From Lingula anatina (taxonomy: Eukaryota > Brachiopoda > Lingulata > Lingulida > Lingulidae), in the NCBI RefSeq assembly GCF_001039355.2, contig NW_019775479.1, positions 1 to 50,499 of the forward strand: a stretch of DNA of 50,499 nt, in the 5' to 3' direction. Positions within the stretch are counted from its first letter, which is position 1, and the number at the start of each line of letters is the position of its first letter. Of the stretch, positions 13,201 through 26,900 are shown piece after piece. A model generated the notes under the pieces. The model made no database searches. It saw nothing but the letters and a program-made list of their open reading frames with translations, and was not told where the DNA came from. The position numbers and the translations under genes are program-made.

Positions 13201-16200
13201 CTTATGATGCAGCATATCTCAAGGAATAGTGAATGTTCATAGATCCTTCATATCTTTTAAGATGAACTTTGTTTAAAGAAACGGATATGATGTTTACATA
13301 CATATAGATATTAAAGGGTATTAATATTTGATGCTCACACTTTTATTGACCCCAAGAGTTCATTTATTTCCCATCTAACAAACCATTATTGACAGACGGA
13401 ATTGAGCATCACAATAGCTTAACTGTAGTTGAAGTTGTACTTGAGATGGGGAGATTGGATTGTGCTGATAACAGTTGTTACCCAGGCCTAGAAACAACCC
13501 CCATACAAAGTTCCCTAGCTGTTCTGCTGTGGTCCAGTGTTGTTACTGTTAACAAGAATGTCCAGGTCATGAATGGAAAAACAAACATATAAACAAGGCG
13601 CTGTTTACAGTATGAATGTTAGGCCAGTGGATTTATTCATTTGAATGTTAAATAAAATACCGGAGGATCAGATGAAGCATTAATGATGTGTTAATAATCG
13701 TAGGGGGCAGGCGATAAGTTCCTGGGGTTTGAACATGGCGGTTGTGTCATGTATCCCTCCGTTTGTGGAACATGACCTTTTTTGTAGCAGTATAGCTGCT
13801 TGGGTTTTATCCACATTTGGCACCATATGTTATGCATTGCTTTTCAGATTTTTTTTTTTTTTGTCCCAATAGAAGCATGGCATGCACTGCTATTTCTAAA
13901 AAATGAAAGTAATATCTATATTTGGCAGTCCTATTCTTGAGATATATTTGTAGATTTTAAAGAATATTGTCTAATCTGGACTTTAAATGAATATTTTTGC
14001 AGGTGCTAGAAATGTTTTGATTTGGATTGAAAATTGGGAAATTAGAAATGAAACACACTCATGTCATTTTAGCATCCTTATAATAAATGCACTACTTGCC
14101 CAAATTTATGTCCATTGAAAGGTTTTTGGGGGGAGGGGGCGTGACATCTGATTTGCTAAATTACTGGGTGTTGCCTACAGTAATTAAATGTACTGTCCAT
14201 TTACTATGATCTTTAGAATTGAACACAAGTTGATTTATTGTAAAAGGGTCTCTTCTCTGAGAACTTGATGAATAACTTTGCATGATGAGTGTTCTTTATG
14301 GCTGCAAGGTATGCTACTTGAAATTTGTGTACCCAGATGATTAAGAAGCAATTTTCTCCTAATTTTCCATGTATGCTGCTTGTTTTGCAGGGTAAGCTGT
14401 ATTTAAAAGTGTGGGACCTTCCTATATGGATTCTTCTCACTTAAAATACTGCTTAAAATTTGGCTTCAAATTACATCAGCTAAGCTCATATAGAAATACA
14501 CCAGGCTGTATTGTGTTCATAGAATGGCATTGTCAACATGATCTCCCATCTAAAAATATTGGAAATTAATTTTGAAGGAAAGAATTATTAGATGAATAAA
14601 CAAATTTAAAGAAGACATTAAAATCAAACAAGATGCCATTTTCAATTTTGTCATCATGGCTTCATACTCAAAATACGCCAGCCCACTGTATTTTCGTGTA
14701 TTTGTTGAAGGGACAAATGTGTAAATGAAATGTGAGGTCTGAGAGAGTTGAGAGTGCCATATGTTGTCAGTGTCACAGCAGGCTGTAGTACAGACACACC
14801 CAGGGTGGTGTGATGTCACACACAGTCAGTTATACTGGAAGACAGGGACTCTGACTTACTTGGCAAGATCTAAACTTAATGTAGCATGACAGAAGAGCAT
14901 ATTTTACTAGACAATTAGATCAATTATTGATGGTTTTTGAAGCATGTATCTTTTAATTTCCATCCGGTTTTGATGCTAATAAGGTGGGTCATGAAAGGTC
15001 TAGGGAATGGTAATTTTTCAATTTTTAGTGGAGTAAAATTTGTAATGGTAAACAGAAAATTATAATGGCAGACAGGAAAAAAATTGTTATCAAGTAAATG
15101 TTTCAGATACTTATTTGATATTGATGACTTATTTGTAAATAAACTTAATAATCATTAGGTTTTTTGGAATTTTGAAACTATAATATGTAGTATTCAGTAA
15201 TTACAATAAGGTAAATTAGATGACAAAAAAATAAATCATTCTAAAGTAAATCAGTTCTTAAAGGACTAACTTTGTTCTTCTACCTATGAAATGTGGCATT
15301 TTTATTACCATTTCACCAGAGACGATGAACAAACTTAGTTCACAGAAAGGTATTTACGGTCCTTGTGTATTGTTTCAGGTGTTCTTCCGTGCTGGTGTAC
15401 TAGCCCAGTTGGAGGATACCAGAGATGGAAAGATAGCTGACACTGTCATAGCATTCCAAAAGTTCTGCAGAGGATACCTGGTTAGACAGAGAGTCAAGAA
15501 GTTACAGGTAGGAGCATGTTTTGTGACACTGTGGTATACCTGGAATTGTGTTCCTTGAGTGGTTACAGATTGCATTCCCAGAAATAACACCTGAAGAGTT
15601 TTTAGAAAAAAAAAATTTGACTAATTGTCATATTGCCACTATCTGACCTGTATTCACTAAAATGCAGACCAGAAATGCAGCCTTACAATAAACCTGGTTT
15701 CGTTCTTTGTCTGTAAAAGATACAGCCTTAAAATTTAAAATGCCTGTGTGACATTTGTGTGAAAATTGCTCATTTTTAACAGTGAACTTATCAATTTTTC
15801 ATGGTTAAAATGCTATTTTTCTTGTCTTTTATGTATTGTTGCAAAAACCATCTCAGAGATTTTGCTTTTCATAATGTATTCTTTCATCAGAATACTATAA
15901 TCTCATACTTGACAGGGGAGGGGGGTTGGTATTGGTGTTACACATGTACTGTGTTGTTCAGTGCACCTCATGTGTTCTCCCCTTATGCGCAGGTCCAACA
16001 CATTGCCATCAAGTGTATCCAGCGCAATGTGAGAAAGTTCATGCAGATCAGAGAGTGGTCTTGGTGGAAGCTGTACACCAAGGTGCAGCCTGTTCTCAAT
16101 GTGCACAGGACGGAGGAGGAACTGAAGGACAGAGAGGTGGGAACTCCTAATACACTGGCACATTAATAAACTGCATATCTAACATACTGGTCAGCACATC

Positions 16201-17938
16201 CAACACACTGGCACATCCAACACACTGCACATCTAACACAATGTACTGTGCAATATAGGGATATTAAGAAATGAGAGCCTGGCAATGCCAACACACTGGT
16301 ATATGTTATAGACCAAACAACTTATTTTGTGTTCAGCGACTATAGAATTACAAAGACACTGGCACATCCATACTTTAACAAACACTGCAAACAAGGGAGA
16401 ACTAATTAAGAGACACATCAAGCACTCTTAACATACTGTTTCAACCAGTAAATTGGTCACACCTAACATTAATAAAAAGTAGCTAGTTTTGAGGAAGACG
16501 AAATGTAACATGGTATATGAGAAATGAGAAGACTAAAATGTAAGATGGTATATGAGAAACACTGTTGCACTTCAAAATGATAAAATCTGTATATATTATT
16601 GTAGAAAGCCTAGGTAAATGTTTCATCAAAAATGTCAATTCACAGAGAAACAAAAATGATTAAAGCTTGACCAGTCACTTATATGAACACACTTGAAAAC
16701 TTGCATTTGTGACTGTTAAGTATTTTGCTTAGGAATCGATTCCTTCATTTCTTTTTTATGACTAATGATGAAATTATGAAATTCACAAACACTTNACTAA
16801 AATGTAAGATGGTATATGAGAAACACTGTTGCACTTCAAAATGATAAAATCTGTATATATTATTGTAGAAAGCCTAGGTAAATGTTTCATCAAAAATGTC
16901 AATTCACAGAGAAACAAAAATGATTAAAGCTTGACCAGTCACTTATATGAACACACTTGAAAACTTGCATTTGTGACTGTTAAGTATTTTGCTTAGGAAT
17001 CGATTCCTTCATTTCTTTTTTATGACTAATGATGAAATTATGAAATTCACAAACACTTTAAGTCTATGCTAGAGCAAACAAGTCTTTGTCAGGAAAAGTT
17101 CAATATTTGGTATAAAAACCACTGTATTAACTCAACATCAACTCATTTTAAGCTCTTCTTACCAGTTTTCTATGTTGGAACAGGCTAAAGCAATTACTTG
17201 CCACCCTCAACCTTGGGAAATATGGCACTTATAAAAGAAAGGACGATTTTTTTCTTTGCGCCTTTAGAAATTTGATGCCGCATTCATTGTTGTTTGATCA
17301 GTGATTACTCTGAGTCTTTAAAAACCTGAATAGAAGTGGAGTTCTGCTTAACTTCACATACAAAATACACTAGAACAGAAAAAACCTTGCAGGAGACTGG
17401 CGAAAATTATAAGTTTGTATGTTTCTTAGGAGGAACTGGAGTCACTGAAGATGAAGCTTGAGAAGTGTGAGAAGGAAAAGACCAGCTATAAGCAGGCCTG
17501 TGACAAACTGGAGATCAAGGTATGACTGGGTATACACACATATATTGTTAGGTATTTTATAGATAATCTCTCTGGTGTGTCCAATACCAGGCTGTGTATA
17601 TGGCCCTATATAGTCCATGTGTAGGAATTGTCTTCTGGTTCCTGTTAGATCTGTATATCATACCTATAAGGTCATTGTAAACATTTTACTAGAGCAGAAG
17701 TGAACCAATAAATTTATAGATTTGGATTAAAAAATATTAATTTGCTATTTTGTTACTGTCTTAATAAATCTACTTTGCTTACTGAATCTTGTTCATTTGA
17801 AGTTGCATCCAACTTACCATGTTGAAACCCCTTTTTGTGAACTATTTTGTTTTCTGATTTATCTTTCCCCTCTGGTTAAGCATGAACATGTTGTTATGAA
17901 AACAGTTGGTTCAGAATGATTAAAGCACCTGTATCTGT

Positions 17939-17971
<33 letters not shown>

Positions 17972-20900
17972 GATGGCAGGCTTCTCATGAATTCAAATTT
18001 GAGATCTTCATTTTCCTTTTAATGTTATTAAATATTTTTGTAAATTTTAAAAAAGGAAGAAAAGGCCATTCCTGTTAATATTTTTATCCAAGCTGTATGA
18101 TGGTCTCCTGTATAGGAGTATATAACCAGGATACATGTGTTTATTTCCCTGTATATTCCAGTGTACAGAGCTGACAGCTGATCTGTCTGAGGAGCACACC
18201 ACCTCCACCCACGCCACCGAGATGTTGGAGGCAGAGACAGCTGAGAGGATGAGGCTGGAGAAGGACTTTAAAGATATACAGGTAAATATGCCTAAAGATA
18301 TGCAGTAAATGCATTGAAGAAATACAGGTAAATGCACAAAGGAAATAAGGTAAATACACTAAAGAAATACAAGTAAATACACTAAAGATACACAGGTAAA
18401 TAGTAATTAAGATATACAGGTAATACACAAAGAGATATACAGGTAAATACTTGTAAAGATATATACGGGTAAATACACCAGAAGATAAATAAAAGTGACT
18501 GTATCAGAAGATATAAAGTTAACGCAGCAGGTGATGTAGATGTGAGTACACCATAAGATACAAATATATAGCCTTGCCCTTCTGTAAATTGTTATCTGAC
18601 AACAGGATATTCACTTTTAAGATTCCTGTGTATCCCCTCTGAAAATAATTTGGTGATGTTTCCATAACAGTGAAAATCTAACTTGGTAACAGTTTCTATG
18701 GTTATTCATAATGTTGAAAATTAGCAAGATCAGAAGTTGCAAGAGTTGTACAGTGCTGGCATAAGTATCTTTACCATGGCATTCTGTGATATTCAAAGGC
18801 AAAATCTCTTATATAAAACCATGTCCTTTAAGTGGCATCCATTAAAATAATACTACATTTCCCCAGATTTCTGGCACAGGCATTGTTATGTTAAGTATAG
18901 TGAAGCTGAGCTGACAGTGCCTGTAGTTCTATAGGAAATATCACTTCTGCATTTCCTGTAGGCCACAGTGTATGTGATGGGAGAGCTGGGGCTACAGCCT
19001 GGAAGTCCCAGTGACCCACCAATACATTAGGATCAGATTTCTTGATATCAAAATGCAATTTAATTTTCTGGTCAGATTTGTTGTGAAACAGCAGAAGTCG
19101 AGATCTTTATGCATAACAGGCAGGTCATGGTTGTAGTTGTGTCTGGCCAGTAGCGAGCAGTGACCTCCTGTTTTCACCTAAAGGAAAACACTGGGAAAAC
19201 AGGAAAGTATTCCTGTACTAAGACCGGGAAACTTTTGAAAAGATAGCAATATTTTGTCATGGAGCACTCAAAATATATGCAGCTTGTGGTAGGACTGTTA
19301 TAATTTATCACTTGTATAAATATGTCACCATGTGGAATAGTCGGGTATTGTAGATTAAGCTATGCTGGTACTTGTTGTTAATTGGGTTAATCGGCAAACA
19401 TTTTCAGTTCTGTCTGCGAGAAAAAAAGCTGGTTACATGCACTGTGCATTGCATGGATTCAGTTGTAATATTTTATAATTATATATCTTCTAATTCCAGA
19501 CCAAGTTTAACAGCATGCAGCGTAAAAATGAGCAGTTAGAGATGGAGGTGATGCAGGCGCGGCTCTGGACCGCTTCTTCTCTCGAGGATGAAATGGATGA
19601 GGATGAGGTGGATGGAAGTAAGCACATCACTTCTCTTGTTCTATATTGAGTTCAACTTTGAAATGGTAGAATTTGACGCAAATTTGTAATATAACCTGTT
19701 ACTATGTTGACTTTACAACTGTAGATGTGGTGGTTCCATTAGAATTAACACCTTGCACCTTATGTTACCTGTTCTTTTAGCCAGACATATAAAGCAAAAG
19801 TATTGATCCACTCATTTTGTTACACCCAGCACAATTGTGCTCAGTGAGCTGTCACACCTAACACATTCTGTTCACTGTCCCATATACATTATATTGTTCT
19901 CGTCAAGGTGACATATACAAGCAGAGATGGGAGCGTGCCATGAGGGAGTTAGACTTTACCAAGAGGAAGGTTCAACAAGAGAAAGATGAGATAGCAGAGC
20001 AGCATGAGAGTCTGAGGAAACAATTGGAGAGAAAGGTAACCAATTTACTGATGAGTACAGAAAATTTTTGAACCAATGATATTTAATATATATAATTGTA
20101 ATACAAAATAAAAGATGAAAATGTTTGTCATTTAATTTTCACTACAAATCCCAAGTGGTGCAGGATAAAAGTGTATCTGCACCTAATCAACTGCATAATT
20201 TTTAGAGATGTGTCACAACAAACTTTTGTATAAAATGCCATCATTCTATTTTTCTCCTTCAGTTACACGAGACCATGCTGGAGTTGGAGGAGACTCAAGG
20301 CCAGGCGAGCAGCTTTAAGAGGAAGTCCCATAGAGTGAACCAAGAGCTGCAAGACATGAAGCTCCATCTGGAGGAGAGTCTTAGCAGAAACTCTGAGCTG
20401 GAGAAGAAACAAAGGAAGTAAGTGGAATTCTTTCTTACATTTTGATATGGATGTTTTAAAAAGAATGCAAGTTATACAGGGGCGGATCCAAAGATATTTT
20501 CTGACAGGCTTCCAAATTAACTTTGTTGATCTGTCCTCCATTTTTGACCGTCTTCCGACAAAAAATAATTAGATACTCGTCAATGTTCACTTGAAAATCT
20601 GACTGTCTTCCAGAAGACGGCCTAAATCCGCCCCTGTTATACTTTCAGTATTCCATTAGAGAGGAAAGTAAAATATAAAAGTAAAAAAAAGAAGTATATG
20701 TTTTATTAAAACCAAGTTTGTTTTGTCAGTTTGATTATTTTAACTCTATAAAAGCAGAATGAGATACTGTAAATAGTTTCTTACCACATTAATGGATAAT
20801 AAGACTGATGAAATTATTTGCTTTATTAATTGTCCGTTTAGATTTGATTCTGAGCTCCACCAAATTACGGATGAATTCAAGGATGAAAAAATACACAGAG

Positions 20901-23900
20901 AAAAACTACAACATGAAAGAGATACAATATTGGCAGAGAAGCTAACACTACAGAGGGAGCAGGAGGTATGGCAGATACATTGTTCTAGATATAAAGCAGA
21001 AGTGGACACAATATTTTGGTTGTAGTTTTTCTCTTGTTCTAAGGTCCATTAAACTAACACATGTAAATCACAATCAAGATGTTTGCTAAATGTTTTACAC
21101 GTGTTTATACAGTGCAGTGTTTGTCTTATATGTGTATCTACATCCTGATTATGAGTGAATAGCAAAGAGAAGAGAGGTCCCTGAGAGAACATATAACTAT
21201 TATATAACTTTTGAATTATGATCAGTACTATAAGAATTACAGCCACAGAAAGTGTCATTTAGGCTTATAGCTAGAGGTTGAAAAGAGAGGAGGCAAGACT
21301 GCCATCTCATGGTTGGCGATTCCAGACCTGTCCCCTGGGCCTGCCTTATCAGGTTATTGTATCTGGGGAAAACTAGGTCCTTGTCTACTTCAGCTTAAGT
21401 GAGAGCATGAAATTGGAATCATTGTAGTGTATCAAATGGCTATTTGTATTTGTTTTCTTTCACTCACTAGATGGCAGGATTGATGCTAAGCCCAAAATGT
21501 TGTTGCTTTTTGACATTCCAAGGGCTCTAAGATCTATTGTATGTAGGTCTGACATGGTAGATTATGTCACATTGAATGAAGCAGACATTTCATGACATAA
21601 CCTACAGTCCAACAACTGATAAGTCATCTACACATTGCATAACTGTCTCATAATGGTCTGGCACCAATGTCATGAAAGGAGGTTGGTCGTAACTTTTCAA
21701 AGACAAATGGTGGTATAATTCATTCTAAGATTAATGCTCAGTTTATTCTTTTTATAAAACGGGTACAATATTTCTTATAGTTAAACCACTACTGATTTCT
21801 CTTGGGTCAAAGGAAACATAATATTAAGACTATTCTAACTTTCAGTTGGGTCAAAGGAAACATAATATTAAGACTATTCTAACTTTCAGTTGGGTCAAAG
21901 GAAACATAATATTAAGACTATTCTAACTTTCAGTTGGGTCAAAGGAAACATAATATTAAGACTATTCTAACTTTCAGTTTGAGTTTCTTTTGTGAAACAG
22001 ACATATAGCAGGTATAATGACATCTGTCCAGGAATCTCCACACACACACACACACACCTCTTATTACAATAGATGCTTTGTTAGAGTTTGAATTACAGAA
22101 AGTCTTTAGACACTTTCAGTTCATAAATGCCTTTTACAATAACTACTTGATAATAGGGTAAAACACTGGTTATGAGTAAATCATCCAAATGTTTTGTCAA
22201 AATGTAAGTGTTATCAACTTTGAACTCAAATGATGCCCTGCCAGATATAATGATAGCCCAGGGATAGGTATAAATCAGGGACAGGTATCACACCTACAGG
22301 ATAGGGCCGTGTTTTACACCGTTCCCTGCCACCCATTATTCCTCCAGGTCCACCCCATTGGTGCTCCTTTTGTGGGAAAATACACCCTGCCTCAGTAAGT
22401 TTTCTGTCGCAGCTGAACACCTGACATAAAAAGCTAGACATGTTAGATCAACAGACCTCCCATAGAATTGCAGTAGCAGGGACCCTCAATACACAGCATG
22501 TGCTCCCTCCGTATTCACAGTGTGCGCTCAAGTAGTTTCTAAAGGGGGGTGAGTTAAGCGGCTATTGTGTGGTTATTTACATTAGAATGTGATCAAAGGC
22601 CAGGACCTTCGCATGCCAGAGCTTTTCAAATCAATTGAGGTGTGCGATCAAGAGGCTGTAATTTGGCGCTCTATGCACAGAGCTAGTGTTACAGCGGGCA
22701 TTGAAAAGAAGGACCCTCATTTAGGGTAGTTTACAGACAATCGGTGTACCCATAATCACCTAGGCTGCTGTGTGTGTGTAAGTGTGATCACCCAAGCAGG
22801 GAACAGAACTGTGACTTCTGTGCAGATTCCTAGCTGCTTTTACCCAGAGGAAGAAAACTTGAAGTCTGCTGTCACTGTGTTTTCTTGCCACTTCTGTAAA
22901 CAGTTGTGAAAGGACACATGGTCAAGGCTTTGACATTTATGCTGAGGAGGTTCCTGGGAATTTACTTATTTTGTGGCAGTTTTTGAACTTCACCTCATGG
23001 ATATATATAACGCTGCTTATTCAGTAAGTCTTCTGCTCCTAGTTGTATATATCAGGGAATTTCTTGTGAATTGGCTGTTTTATTTTGAAGAAAATTTCTC
23101 TTTCAATGGCTACTGTGCTGAAAAGATTCAGATTAAATACTCAGTAAAGAAACATATCGAGGCACTAACTTTAGTGGGATTTGATATCATGAAAAGGTGA
23201 TAATGCTTTTGTAAGCTACAAATGTAGATAACCCCACACAATGCTCCAAGTTAATGTTTATTTCTGCTTTAAGATGTGATTTCTCAAGTCACTTTATCAA
23301 CTGCAAGTTTTACATTAAGCATTATTACTTTTGTGTCAAGTAAGATGTCATTAAGGACAGATGATCACTTAAAAGTACATGGCAAGGTACATATTTTTAA
23401 CCAGAACTACATAGTTTTGATTAAAGTTTTGAAGTATGTTTAAGATATTGTGATGGCAATTCTGACACTGAAATGCCACACAATGTGTCTTACAATGTGT
23501 TACTGTTATTGACAAATATCCATAAAAGCTGATTTTCTGTTGACATGGTGTATCAAGTTGATGTTTATTTCATGGTCATATTTTTCATTTCACCAAAACC
23601 AGTTTACTGAAAGACTTAGCTGGGTCTCTGGCAAAGTTTACCTTTAGATAATAAAGCCATGCAGCAGTCATAAAAAGAAAAGGCCAGCTTTTGAAACAGG
23701 TTTTTCTATAGAGAAGTTACATCAAGTACTGCTTGCTAATGGCATGTTTGTCTGCCCTGTGTACAGCTGAGAGCTAATATTTGACTTGGTTTGGATGGTC
23801 TGTACACACATACACATAGGGATATGGTGGAGTCCAGAGAGTGGCTGAACACAGGGGGAGTATGGACAGACCGGACACTGGTCAAGGAGCTATAGTCAGG

Positions 23901-26900
23901 CAGGTTAGACACAGGTGAAAAGACTCAAATCACAGGTAATACTAGTAGGATTATTGCACTGACATGTTCTTGGATTAACATGGATGTTTGCATTAAGTCC
24001 ATGGAAATTAAGAAGAATTAGAAAGCAGTTATAGCCGAACTGCTTTGAATTTAATATTGGACATTAAAGGAAAAGTATTACAGGCAAAACCAGTATGGGA
24101 TTAATGGAGAGTTTTACACAAGTGACTTGTACCCTGCTTTTTTAAATACTGGAAGGTTTACATCATAAAGACATTGTGTGTAGGAGTTAAGATTAATGTA
24201 TGCCAGATCACACTTTTACATGCTACCAAATTCAGTTTCTCAGTCCTTTCCTGGAGTATTTAGCATCATTCTAAATGAGGCGTTAGAAATGGGTGGGAAA
24301 CAAGCCAAAGAGAGTACAATTATGTCACTAAAATCATATATTTGGCTGTCGTTGATAATGGTTGAAATTGGACATCTTTTCATCTTGCTTCTCTGTTCAG
24401 TTTAAAGTTTATGTATGTAGTATCAGTGCCATGATCAGGGGCAGATACAGAGATAGTTTCTGACAGTCTTCCAAATTATCTTTGTTGATCCATCTTCCAT
24501 TTTTGACCATCTTTTGACAGAAAAAAATAGATACCTATGTAAACTTGAAAATCTGTCTTCTTCCCCCCCCCCCCAATCCCTTTCTAAGTAATGACGTCTC
24601 TTGAATTCCAGCAGTAAAAGTCTTCCCCCCCCTCCAGCATCCCTCTAAGTAATAACATCTCATGCCCCCCCCCCTTCCATCGTCCCTCTCTAAGTGATGA
24701 CATCTCAGGTCTTCCCCCCCCTTCCCCGTCCGTCTCCAAGTAATGACATCTCATGCCCCCCCCCCCTCTACGTCCCTCTCTAAGTAATGACATCTCATGA
24801 GTTCCAGCACTCAGAGTGCCTTCCTCTCCCACCTGACAGTGATCCATGTCTACAGAGATACTATCAGTTCATAATGACAGTCCTGTGTGAGCAGCCCAGC
24901 CTGGTTGTGTAGAGGAGAGTTTAGCATGTCATAGCAGCATTTCATTTCATTCTTCACTCTGTACTACAACCTGGCTATAGCAAGCAGCAGGGGAGGGGTT
25001 CACAGAGCTCTGACTCAGTTCATATAAGAACACAGGTTGTGTTACTGTTCTCTGGTTTTAGTCTCCATGCTGGGTTACTTTTGTTCCTCAGGACCTAGGG
25101 TCAGTCAGTGAGTGGCCCTGCTTATCTCCTGTCATTTCCACCTGGATTAAATAATAGCAGTGGCCAGGTAGAGCTTAGTGAAGGTGGACTTTAAAGACCT
25201 ACAATTTACATGTCACAGTGGATGGCTAGGAGAATATTGGACACAGGAAGGACTGGGTTATAGCTCTGACAGATTGCCTGGCGTTTGACCAGCTGTTTGA
25301 CCAGGTGCTTGACCAGCTAGTGGACAGAGAGGAGTTGACCACAGGCTGTCTCTGCACAGGATTACTTCATTTAACCTATTTAATACTGTGTGAAGGTCAT
25401 CAGTGAATGGCATAAACTTCTGCAGTATTATTTGTTTCGTATTAGACTATAGGAAAGAAGACACACAAGGCACACTTTAATTAACTGGTCACTCTCAGTA
25501 TTGGACAGCATGATGACCACAGAGTGTTTGCCCCAGTACAGCTCACAGGAAGAGTTGTATAGAGAGGTAGGGGGATTACTGCATGGGTTCAATACATTTA
25601 ATAAGTATGTAAAATTGCACTTAATCTACTGATCATTAGGTTCATACAGCACTTCTTAAGAGGTGTGTACTAGTAGTTTTTGGTTGTAACTGAATATCAT
25701 CGACATGAAGATCCACGTGTCTTTTAATTTAGGCCTTTTTGAAAGTAATATATCATTTTCCATGGGATAATGAATCACTTGTTCTCCTTTCTGTGACATG
25801 GTTTACAATAGGAGTGTCAGGGTGTGGAGATAGATACAGGATACGCAGGCTACATCAGGGCATCATGCTGGGAAATTAATGGAAATCTTCAGTGAAAGGC
25901 TGATCTGAAAGCTCTGAATACAGCCAGTGCTTTTCAATCGACTTAGAAAAGATGCCATCACTATTTTTCTCCATGCAGAGGGAGCTTTTTTTATACTTTC
26001 CTATTTTGTCATATAGATGATGATAAAACAGGTTTGATCTCTTTTTTATATCTGTTTATGTATGTTCTCTCTACATTTTCTATCCAGGAGGTTAAAGCAT
26101 TCAACATCCCCTCATCCCTCTTCCACCAAAGCTCCCAAAGTTTTCAATATTAAAACAGGCCATAACTTCAGCTATAACTTCTAGCTTTGATTCCATTGAT
26201 GTAGAGTTTATCTTGGAGATCAACATTCCTGGCCATTGTACACAAGGCAAGCACTGGTCCCAGAATGTTACTCTTAGCTGGTTCTATTGATTTTTCTGCC
26301 TGATTGGTCACACTGTATATGGGAGTTGGGGAGAGGGGGCAGATTATTGTGGTTAGCATGTGGTCAAGGTGTTATGGTCAATTCAGTGGTCATTGTATCT
26401 TCTTATCTGGAGAGTAGCCTCAAGTTGTGAAATGTCCACTTATGTGTATGGAAAGTTTGTTGAAGTGAGGTTTAATGGGTATAAAGTAATTTATAAATAC
26501 ATTCTTGTGGCTTACACCTTAAACCTGAGTTTTGGTTATACATGTATTATTTAGTGCAAAGGCTTCTGCTGATGCTCGTAACCAGGATTTGAATTTATTA
26601 GCATAAAGAACAGTTACTTTTTTCATCTCTCTAATTGTTCCTACCATGCCCTGTCTCAATTCTGAACTGTTTTCATTATGTATACTGCACATTTACTAAA
26701 CTGTGGATACAAAGAAGTTTTAAGTTAAAAATTTGAAATGAGGGATATACATGGGAAGGTTTTACTCCCTTTTAGACTAAAATAATGCAACTCTGTGCAG
26801 TTAATGCACGTTTCCCTGTAAATTTTCTCTGACACCAACGGAATTCTGTGACACCCATGCAGATGGTTGTCTGTGGAATGTAAATAAATTTGTACTTAAG

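Larger units (their letters stand above)
9952..15378 (+). other. MYO18 intron 18, 5.4 kb
   Basis: Second-largest intron. It holds the inverted-repeat element at 9971-10526 and a GC-richer stretch at about 12500-12930 with open frames on both strands but no recognisable protein. The remainder is AT-rich with no recognised gene, RNA or repeat array. Confidence 0.7.

Noticed and set aside
24584-24847. Minus-strand Gly/Glu/Arg-rich repeat protein
   Set aside because: The frame exists only because the minisatellite unit and its C runs are repeated; it has no protein-like features.
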